64,000 nucleotides of DNA from Pseudomonadota bacterium. Lineage in GTDB: Bacteria; Pseudomonadota; Gammaproteobacteria; Steroidobacterales; Steroidobacteraceae. Location of the stretch: the NCBI GenBank assembly GCA_021849615.1, contig JAJZSQ010000001.1:31357-95356 (forward strand), in the 5' to 3' direction. Made by a program: the position numbers and the translations under genes. Below are positions 56,387-64,000 of this stretch, piece by piece. The notes under the pieces were generated by a model. It had not been told where the DNA came from. It saw only the letters and a list, made by a program, of their open reading frames with translations, and searched no databases. Positions within the stretch are counted from its first letter, which is position 1. Each line of letters opens with the position of its first letter.

Positions 56387-56980
56387 ATGAACCAGATGCA
56401 CTCGGGGCAGGGCATGGGCGGCGACATCATCGATGCGGACGGATTTCGCGCCAACGTCGGGATCGTGCTGATGCGCCGCGATGGCGATGTGTTTCTCGGC
56501 CGGCGTGCCGGCGGCAAGGGCTGGCAGTTCCCGCAGGGCGGCATCCGCACTGGGGAGAGCGTCGAGGAGGCGCTCTACCGCGAGCTGCACGAGGAAATCG
56601 GCCTTGCGGCCGAGGACGTGGAGCTGCTCGGGCACACCGCGCGCTGGCTGCGTTACCGGCTGCCGCCGCGGTACGTGCGGCGCAACCGCCATCCGGTGTG
56701 TATCGGGCAGAAGCAGCGCTGGTGTCTGCTGCGCCTGCGCCGGGAGGTTGAGACGTTCGACTTCCGCAGCACCACGGAGCCGGAGTTCGACGAGTGGCGG
56801 TGGGCGGATTTCTGGGAGCCGGCGCGCGAGGTGATCTACTTCAAGCGCAAGGTCTACCGGCGCGCCCTCACGGAGCTCGCGCCGCTCGCCTTTCCCACCG
56901 GACAGCCGGCACTGCCCGACTGGTGGGACGAGCTGACGGGTCGGACCCGCCGCGACGCGCAGGTGCGTGCGGGTGAATAG
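56387..56980 (+). CDS. rppH: RNA pyrophosphohydrolase RppH (Nudix)
   Basis: GFRANVGIVLMRRDGDVFLGRRAGGKGWQFPQGGIRTGESVEEALYRELHEEIGL. Confidence 0.95.
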   Translation: MNQMHSGQGMGGDIIDADGFRANVGIVLMRRDGDVFLGRRAGGKGWQFPQGGIRTGESVEEALYRELHEEIGLAAEDVELLGHTARWLRYRLPPRYVRRNRHPVCIGQKQRWCLLRLRREVETFDFRSTTEPEFDEWRWADFWEPAREVIYFKRKVYRRALTELAPLAFPTGQPALPDWWDELTGRTRRDAQVRAGE

Positions 56981-57689
56981 CCCGCAGCCGATGGCGCCGC
57001 CGGGGCGTCCCTGGCGCAGCCGCGGGATGCGGATCGGGCTCGCCCTAGGGGCGCTGCTCGTGCTGTATCTGGCGTTTGAGCTCGGCCGCTACAGTGCCGG
57101 CTACAGCATCCTGGCGGCGGTCCACGAGCACGCAGTCCTTGCGGCGGACATCGAGCGGCTGCAGCACACGCAGCGGACCTTGGAGGCACGCGTGGCGGAA
57201 CTGCAGACCTTCAATGCCGGCCATGCCCATGCCGAAGAGGTGGTGACGCACACCATTGCGCAGCTGCAGGCCCAGATCGCCCGGCAGCGCGAGAAGCTCG
57301 CGTTCTACCGCGGGGTGCTCGCCTCCGGTGCCCCGGCGATCGGGGTGCGCGTCGGGGAGGTGCAGCTGTCCCCGGGCAAGCGGCCGTTGCATTTCCGGGC
57401 GGACCTCTCGCTGCTGCGCAGCGATCGCCCGGATGGCGAGGTCGCTGGGACGGTGAGCTTGAGCGTCGCGGGCAGCGGGCCGGGCGGCTCGACGGTGAAC
57501 CATCAGGCGCTCACGGGCCATGCGGCCGACCTGCGCTACCGCTTCCGCTACTACCAGGAATTCAAGCCGACGCTGGTGCTGCCGCCGGGCTTCAAGCCCG
57601 AGCGTCTGACGGTGACGGTACGTTCGAGCCGATCGAACATCGCGCCGCTGGTGCAGACCTACCCCTGGAGCGCCATCTCGGTACCGTGA
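56967..57689 (+). CDS. Single-TM coiled-coil hypothetical membrane protein
   Basis: N-terminal TM LALGALLVLYLAFELG, heptad-rich IERLQHTQRTLEARVAELQ; beta-rich C-terminus. Confidence 0.7.
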   Translation: MRVNSPQPMAPPGRPWRSRGMRIGLALGALLVLYLAFELGRYSAGYSILAAVHEHAVLAADIERLQHTQRTLEARVAELQTFNAGHAHAEEVVTHTIAQLQAQIARQREKLAFYRGVLASGAPAIGVRVGEVQLSPGKRPLHFRADLSLLRSDRPDGEVAGTVSLSVAGSGPGGSTVNHQALTGHAADLRYRFRYYQEFKPTLVLPPGFKPERLTVTVRSSRSNIAPLVQTYPWSAISVP

Positions 57690-57744
57690 GGACGGCATAC
57701 GCCGGATCTTTGACCTGGACGCGCGCTGCTCCTAGACTTTGCAT

Positions 57745-58098
57745 ATGAATACCACCGACGCCACTTCCGATGCTGCTTTGCTCTTCACCGACGCGGCTGC
57801 GCGCAAGGTCGGAGACCTGATCCGCGGCGAGGGCAACCCGAACCTGATGCTGCGCGTGTTCGTGCAGGGCGGCGGCTGCTCGGGCCTGCAGTACGGCTTC
57901 GAGTTCGATGAGCAGGTTCAGGACGGGGATACCTGCATCGAGAATCAGGGTGTGAAGCTGCTCGTCGACCCGATGAGCGTGCAGTACCTGATGGGCGCAG
58001 AGATCGACTATCGCGAAGGTCTCGAGGGCGCGCAGTTCGTCATTCGCAACCCCAACGCCACGACCACCTGCGGCTGCGGCTCCTCGTTCGCCGCCTGA
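57745..58098 (+). CDS. erpA: Iron-sulfur cluster insertion protein ErpA
   Basis: [50 protein letters not shown]. Confidence 0.94.
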   Translation: MNTTDATSDAALLFTDAAARKVGDLIRGEGNPNLMLRVFVQGGGCSGLQYGFEFDEQVQDGDTCIENQGVKLLVDPMSVQYLMGAEIDYREGLEGAQFVIRNPNATTTCGCGSSFAA

Positions 58099-58114
58099 GC
58101 TGGCGCCCAGCCGC

Positions 58115-59671
58115 GTGCGACGACCGGCCGCCCCCCGCGCAACCCGTACGCCTCGCCGCGCCGCACGATCCCGCCCCGATGTGCTGGCGGCGGTGGATCT
58201 GGGCTCGAACAGCTTCCACATGGTCGTGGCGCGCTATTCGCACGGCCAGCTCGTCATCATCGACCGGCTGCGCGAAATGGTGCGGCTCGCCTCCGGTGTC
58301 GAGGAGAACGGCGAGATTGATCCGGCGGTCGCCGAACGGGCGATTTCCTGCCTGCAGCGGTTCGGGCAGCGCCTGCGGGCCATGCGCGCCGGCAGCGTGC
58401 GGGCCGTCGGCACCAGCGCGTTGCGCCTGGCCCACCGCAAACACTGGTTTCTCTCCCGCGCCCGCGCAGCGCTCGGGCATCCCATCGAGATCATCTCCGG
58501 CCGCGAAGAGGCCCGTCTGATCTATGCCGGCGTTGCGGCCAACCTGCCGCGTCTGCCGGGGCGGCGCCTGATCATCGACATCGGCGGCGGCAGCACCGAG
58601 ATGATCATCGGCGAGGGGCTCCGCCCGCTCGAACTGGAGAGTCTGCGAGTCGGCTGCGTGGTGGTGAGCGAGCGGTTCTTCGGCGACGGCAAGATTTCCG
58701 CCAAGCGCATGGCGGCGGCCCGACTCGCCGCGCGGGCGCAGCTCGCGCCGCTGCGCAGCGCGTTCCGCCGGCGCGGCTGGCAGTACTGCGCGGGCAGTTC
58801 AGGCACCGTGCGGGCCATCGGCGAGGCGCTGCGCGAGCTGGTGCCCGGCGCTGCGCTCATCACGGCCCGGGGACTCGAGCGGCTGGTCGCATCGGTGGTC
58901 GCCGCCGGCCACGTCCGTGCCCTGGAGTTCGCGGCGGTGACCGACGATCGCCGCCCCGTGTTTCCCGGGGGTCTGGCCATCCTCGCCGAAGTGTTCGCAG
59001 TCCTCGGGTTGAAGGAGATGCGCATCGCTGACGGTGCACTGCGTGAGGGCTTGCTCTACGACATGATCGGGCGCAATACGGAAGAAGATGCCCGCGAGCG
59101 CACCGTGCGCAGCATGCAGCTGCGCTATCACGTCGATATCGAGCAGGCCGAGCGCGTCGCGGCGACGGCGCTGAAATTTTTGGGCACGGCGAGTGCGGGC
59201 TGGAAACTCCGTGAGCTGCCGAGTGCGCAGCTCGCGCTGAAGTGGGCGGCGCGGCTGCATGAGATCGGCCTAGACGTGGCGCACAGCGGCTATCACCGCC
59301 ACGGCGCGTACCTGCTCGAGAACGCGGACATGCCGGGGTTTTCCCGCGGTGAGCAGAGTCTGCTCGCCCGTCTGGTCGGTGCGCACCGGCGCAAACTCCT
59401 GGCCGAGGGACTGGCTGAACTCGTGCCGCCCTGGGATCGCGATACGCTCTACCTGATCGTGCTGCTGCGGCTCGCGGTACTGCTGCACCGCGGACGGGAG
59501 CCCGGCGCACTACCGCCGATCCGCCTCGGCGCCGGCCCGAAGTCGCTGCAGCTGGCGTTTCCGGCTCGCTGGCTCGCGGCCCACCCGCTCACCGCAGCGG
59601 ATCTGTACCAGGAGGTGCAATACCTGCGTGCCGCCGGCGTGCGCCTGCGCCTCGTCGCCGGACCGCGCTGA
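58115..59671 (+). CDS. ppx: Ppx/GppA family exopolyphosphatase
   Basis: VDLGSNSFHMVVAR, ISGREEARLIYAGV, IIDIGGGSTEMIIGEG; C-terminal HD-like region. Confidence 0.94.
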   Translation: MRRPAAPRATRTPRRAARSRPDVLAAVDLGSNSFHMVVARYSHGQLVIIDRLREMVRLASGVEENGEIDPAVAERAISCLQRFGQRLRAMRAGSVRAVGTSALRLAHRKHWFLSRARAALGHPIEIISGREEARLIYAGVAANLPRLPGRRLIIDIGGGSTEMIIGEGLRPLELESLRVGCVVVSERFFGDGKISAKRMAAARLAARAQLAPLRSAFRRRGWQYCAGSSGTVRAIGEALRELVPGAALITARGLERLVASVVAAGHVRALEFAAVTDDRRPVFPGGLAILAEVFAVLGLKEMRIADGALREGLLYDMIGRNTEEDARERTVRSMQLRYHVDIEQAERVAATALKFLGTASAGWKLRELPSAQLALKWAARLHEIGLDVAHSGYHRHGAYLLENADMPGFSRGEQSLLARLVGAHRRKLLAEGLAELVPPWDRDTLYLIVLLRLAVLLHRGREPGALPPIRLGAGPKSLQLAFPARWLAAHPLTAADLYQEVQYLRAAGVRLRLVAGPR

Positions 59672-59674
59672 GCG

Positions 59675-61762
59675 TCAGGACCCGGAGGCGCCGAAGAGCG
59701 TTCCGGCGGCGTTGCGCGCCAGGAGTTCGCCCTGCAGGCTGATGCGCGGTGACTCGGTGCCGCTGACCCGTTCGTAGCAGCCGTCCGGCCGCAGTCGCCA
59801 AGCCTGTGCAGTGTCGGCGAGCGCGAGTGAGAGATCATCGAGAATGCGTTGGCGGTGCGAAGGCCGTTCGATCGGAAACGCCACCTCGATGCGGTGGAAG
59901 AAATTGCGCTCCATCCAGTCCGCGCTCGACAGGTACATCTCGCTCGTACCGCCGTTCTCGAAGTAGAACACGCGCGAGTGCTCGAGAAAGCGCCCGACGA
60001 TGGAGCGCACCTCGATGTTTTCCGATACGCCGGCCACGCCGGGTCGCAGCGCGCAAACGCCGCGCACGATCAGCTCGATGCGCACACCGGCGCGCGAGGC
60101 GCGGTAGAGCGCCTCGATGGTCTGCTGCTCGACCAGCGCATTCATCTTGGCGATGATCCGGGCTGGCTTGCCGGCGCGCGCATGCTCCGCCTCGCGTTCG
60201 ATCTTGGCGATCATCGCCTCGTGCAGGCCGAACGGGGACTGCACCAGACAGTTCAGGCGCGGGGTGCGCGTCAGGCTGGTGAGCTCGAGGAACAGTTCGT
60301 GCACGTCCTGGCCCACCTCGTCGCGGCAGGTGAACAGTCCGTAGTCGGTGTACTGGCGGGCGGTGCGCGGGTGATAGTTGCCGGTGCCGAGGTGGCAGTA
60401 GCGGCGGATGCCGCCGGGTTCGCGCCGCACCACCAGGGCGAGCTTGGCGTGCGTCTTGTAGCCGACCACCCCGTACATCACGTGCGCGCCGGCTTCCTGC
60501 AGCCGGTTCGACAGTTCGATGTTGGCCTCTTCGTCGAAGCGGGCTCGCAGCTCGATGATGACCGTGACGTCCTTGCCGGCGTTGGCTGCGGACACCAGCG
60601 CATCGACGATCGGGGAGTCGCTGCCGGTGCGGTAGAGCGTCTGCTTGATCGCGAGCACCTGTGGATCGGCGGCCGCCTGGCGCAAAAAATCCATCACCGG
60701 GGCGAAGCTCTGGTACGGATGGTGCAGCAGCAGGTCCTTCTGGCCGATCGCGGCGAACAGGTCCGCACCGCCGGCGAGCCGCCGCGGCAAGCCGGGTGTG
60801 AACGCCGGGTATTTCAGGTCCGGGCGCGGCACCAGGTCGTAGGCCGCCGAGAGGCGATTGAGATTGACCGGACCGGGCATGCGGTAGGTGTCGAGCTCCC
60901 CGAGCGCAAACTGACGCTGCAGGAACTGCACGATGTCGTGCGGGCAGTCGCTCGAGGTCTCCAGCCGCACCGCCGCGCCGTAGCGCCGGTGCGCGAGTTC
61001 CCCTTCGAGCGCGCGGCGCAGGTCATCGATCTCCTCCTCATCGACGAACAGGTCGCTGTTGCGCGTGAGGCGGAACTGGTAGCAGCCGAGCACGCGGATG
61101 CCGGCGAACAGCCGTTGCACGAATGCCTGCACGATGCCGGTGAGCAGCACCAGCAGACGCTGCGAACCCTCGGCGGGGACCGGCACGACGCGCGGCAGCG
61201 AACGGGGCGCCTGTACGATCGCCAGTTCGCTGTCGCGGCCGAACGCATCGCGTCCCTCCAGCCGGACGATGAAATTCAGACTCTTGTTCTGGATCCGGGG
61301 GAAGGGGCGGGCGGGGTCGAGGCCGAGCGGACTGAGCACCGGCTCGACCTCATGCTCGAAATAGCGCCCGAGCCACTCGTGCGCCGCCGCCGTCCAGTCG
61401 CTGTGCGAGAGCAGCAGGATGTCCTGGTCCGCAAGCCCTGGCAGCAGCATCTCGTTGAGGCAGCGGTACTGTGCGGCGACCAGGCGCTCGGCGCGGGTGT
61501 GGATCGCATCGAGCACTTCCTCGATCGAAAGACCGTCGGCCGTGGCCAGTCCTGAGCCGAGCTCCTGCAACTGCTTCAGCCCCGCCACCCGGATCTCGAA
61601 GAATTCATCGAGATTGCCCGAGGCGATGCATAGGAAGCGCAGCCGCTCGAGCAGCGGCACCGATTCGTCGCAGGCCTGGGCGAGCACCCTTTGGTTGAAC
61701 TCCAGCAGCGACAGCTCGCGGTTGATGTACAGCTGCGGCGACTTCAGATCCTGAGCGTCCAT
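59675..61762 (-). CDS. ppk1: Polyphosphate kinase Ppk1
   Basis: YINRELSLLEFNQRVLAQA, LFRVRVAG-like EIRVAGLKQL, MYGVVGYKTHAKLALVVRRE, CHLGTGNYHPRTARQYTDYGLFT. Start 61762 or 61798. Confidence 0.95.
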   Translation of the reverse strand: MDAQDLKSPQLYINRELSLLEFNQRVLAQACDESVPLLERLRFLCIASGNLDEFFEIRVAGLKQLQELGSGLATADGLSIEEVLDAIHTRAERLVAAQYRCLNEMLLPGLADQDILLLSHSDWTAAAHEWLGRYFEHEVEPVLSPLGLDPARPFPRIQNKSLNFIVRLEGRDAFGRDSELAIVQAPRSLPRVVPVPAEGSQRLLVLLTGIVQAFVQRLFAGIRVLGCYQFRLTRNSDLFVDEEEIDDLRRALEGELAHRRYGAAVRLETSSDCPHDIVQFLQRQFALGELDTYRMPGPVNLNRLSAAYDLVPRPDLKYPAFTPGLPRRLAGGADLFAAIGQKDLLLHHPYQSFAPVMDFLRQAAADPQVLAIKQTLYRTGSDSPIVDALVSAANAGKDVTVIIELRARFDEEANIELSNRLQEAGAHVMYGVVGYKTHAKLALVVRREPGGIRRYCHLGTGNYHPRTARQYTDYGLFTCRDEVGQDVHELFLELTSLTRTPRLNCLVQSPFGLHEAMIAKIEREAEHARAGKPARIIAKMNALVEQQTIEALYRASRAGVRIELIVRGVCALRPGVAGVSENIEVRSIVGRFLEHSRVFYFENGGTSEMYLSSADWMERNFFHRIEVAFPIERPSHRQRILDDLSLALADTAQAWRLRPDGCYERVSGTESPRISLQGELLARNAAGTLFGASGS

Positions 61763-61906
61763 GGCCTGAAGTAAACCAGAGTTCGACGTCAGGCGCATGC
61801 CCGTCCCCCGCGGTATTCGGCTCGATTCCAGCCGCCACGCCGGTTCGCATACACTTGGCGCTGCGGCCGAGCGGGCCCGCGCGACCTGGACAGCCTGAAA
61901 ACGCCC

Positions 61907-63112
61907 ATGACTCCCGATGAACAGTTGCCCGAACTCGAACGCGGCGCCCAGGAGGTGCTGCTCGCGGCCGACCTGACCCGCAAGCTGCGGCGCGGCGTGC
62001 CGCTGCGCGTCAAGGCGGGGTTCGACCCGACCGCCCCGGATCTGCATCTCGGGCACACCGTGCTGCTGAACAAGATGCGCCAGTTCCAGCAGTTTGGCCA
62101 CGAGGTGATCTTCCTGATCGGGGATTTCACCGGGCTGATCGGCGACCCGACCGGCCGCAACCAGACTCGCCCGCCGCTCACCCCCGAGGAAGTGCAGGCG
62201 AACGCCCGCACGTACGAGCAGCAGGTGTTCAAGATCCTCGACCCCGAGCGCACCCGGGTCGAATTCAACTCGCGGTGGCTCTCGAGCCTCTCGGCGGCCG
62301 ATTTCGTGCGGCTGACCGCCCAGTACACCGTGGCGCGCATGCTCGAGCGCGACGATTTCGCCAAGCGTTACAAGAGCGGCCAGCCGATCGCGATCCACGA
62401 GTTCCTCTATCCGCTCGCTCAGGGATACGACTCGGTGGCGTTGCGCGCCGATGTCGAGCTCGGCGGGACCGACCAGAAGTTCAACCTGTTGGTGGGTCGT
62501 CAACTGCAGAGCGCTTACGGCCAGGAGCCGCAGGTCGTGCTCACCGTGCCGCTCCTCGAGGGCACCGACGGCGTCAACAAGATGTCGAAATCCCTCGGGA
62601 ATTACATTGGAATCGCCGAGCCGCCTGCGGACATGTTCGGCAAGGTCATGTCGATTTCAGATGGCCTGATGTGGCGTTATTACGAGTTGTTGTCGTTTCG
62701 GCCGCTGGCTGAAGTGAGCGCGCTGCGCCAAGCGGTGGCTGACGGGCGCAACCCGCGCGACGTCAAGCTCGAGCTTGCGCAAGAGTTGGTGGCGCGCTTC
62801 CACGGTGCCGGCGCCGCCGAGCAGGCGCAGCGTGAATTCCTGCTGCGCGTCAGCGAACGGGCGGTGCCCGCCAACCTCACGCCCCAGGTGTTGAGCGTGC
62901 CCGCTGAGGGCATTCGTCTGCCCAACCTGCTGAAAATCGCCGGGTTGGTGGCCAGCACCTCCGAGGCGACCCGAAAAATAGGCGAGGGCGCGGTGCGCAT
63001 CGATGGCGAACGCGTCACCGACCGCGGCTTGACGCTGAAAGCCGGTACGGACGCGGTGGTGCAGCTCGGCTCGAAGCGCTTTGCCCGGATCAAGCTCGAG
63101 CTTGCCGGCTGA
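61907..63112 (+). CDS. tyrS: Tyrosyl-tRNA synthetase
   Basis: [57 protein letters not shown]-terminal S4 domain. Confidence 0.97.
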   Translation: MTPDEQLPELERGAQEVLLAADLTRKLRRGVPLRVKAGFDPTAPDLHLGHTVLLNKMRQFQQFGHEVIFLIGDFTGLIGDPTGRNQTRPPLTPEEVQANARTYEQQVFKILDPERTRVEFNSRWLSSLSAADFVRLTAQYTVARMLERDDFAKRYKSGQPIAIHEFLYPLAQGYDSVALRADVELGGTDQKFNLLVGRQLQSAYGQEPQVVLTVPLLEGTDGVNKMSKSLGNYIGIAEPPADMFGKVMSISDGLMWRYYELLSFRPLAEVSALRQAVADGRNPRDVKLELAQELVARFHGAGAAEQAQREFLLRVSERAVPANLTPQVLSVPAEGIRLPNLLKIAGLVASTSEATRKIGEGAVRIDGERVTDRGLTLKAGTDAVVQLGSKRFARIKLELAG

Positions 63113-63268
63113 ATCGGGCCATGTTGCGGCGCATACCGGGCCTCTCCGGGTGCGCCACGCAGCCCAAAATGCCGGCTCGGCCGATGCTTAACTGATTGAT
63201 CGCAAAGATTTTTGTGAGTTTCTGGCTGACGTCGCGAAGCGGCTTGGGCACGAAATGATTGCAATGCG

Positions 63269-63296
63269 TTGACAAGCCCTCAATCAGGGCTATACT
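63269..63296 (+). promoter_or_regulatory. rrn promoter P1
   Basis: TTGACA - 16 nt - TATACT followed by GCGCGCCCC discriminator. Confidence 0.85.
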
Positions 63297-63369
63297 GCGC
63301 GCCCCTTGCAACGGAAGGCCACGCGCCAAACGCTGCGAAGGGCGCCGCGGGAAACGGCGAAAAAGAAGG

Positions 63370-63397
63370 TTGACGGGCGCGAAACGATGGATATACT
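63370..63397 (+). promoter_or_regulatory. rrn promoter P2
   Basis: TTGACG - 16 nt - TATACT followed by GCCCGCCCC discriminator. Confidence 0.8.
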
Positions 63398-63474
63398 GCC
63401 CGCCCCTTCGAGAGCGAAGGCGCTAGCGAAAGCGAAGCGATTCACTCGAAACGCTGTGTGCCAGCCGCACAGCC

Positions 63475-63515
63475 GATGTTTAAAAGTTTGGCAGGTAATT
63501 TGTGTGGGGACTCGT
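63475..63515 (+). promoter_or_regulatory. rRNA leader antitermination region (boxA/boxC-like)
   Basis: GATGTTTAAAAGTTTGGCAGGTAATTTGTGTGGGGACTCG parallels E. coli rrn leader TGCTCTTTAACAATTTATCAGACAATCTGTGTGGGCACTCG. Confidence 0.65.
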
Positions 63516-63615
63516 GTCAAAGAGCCTTTGGCGCTAAGACCGAGTGACCAAAATGTCCAGCAGTAACTGGAGCCATTTTGGATTTACTCTGACTTTGTTG
63601 ATTCTCGATATCTTC

Positions 63616-64000
<385 letters not shown>

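Overview
The window is a GC-rich gammaproteobacterial chromosome segment, almost entirely core or housekeeping genes. I see no CRISPR array, IS element, prophage, tRNA or recognisable defence island. Left to right: the 3' end of an unassigned gene; TonB-dependent receptor / prolyl oligopeptidase / APC permease; aldo-keto reductase; a P1B-type metal ATPase with a C-terminal hemerythrin-like domain; macAB; two abutting PAP2 phosphatases; SAM methyltransferase; MFS; LysM-rich mltD; L,D-transpeptidase; ppnN; two small ORFs; htpG; HU; yggU/yggT/proC/yggS; three tandem PilT/PilU-type ATPases; pyrB-pyrK-like; ruvX/yqgE/tonB/gshB; pilGHIJ-chpA-chpC; a GGDEF protein; an inositol-monophosphatase-family gene; a PduO-type adenosyltransferase; CBS protein; ampD; bioA-rsmE; pdxH; tyrA; rppH; erpA; ppx/ppk; tyrS; and the start of a 16S rRNA gene with tandem rrn promoters. 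The best second-look items are two regions with orphan minus-strand intrinsic terminators (candidate small RNAs), the third PilT-family ATPase next to a Chp system whose PilJ lacks a periplasmic sensor and which has no PilK/ChpB, pyrB overlapped by a pyrK-like gene, the ATPase-hemerythrin fusion, a PAP2 protein with PSGE in place of PSGH, and a recurring leaderless-start promoter architecture. I cannot demonstrate a wholly new system from sequence alone. All family calls come from reading motifs; no database search was run.
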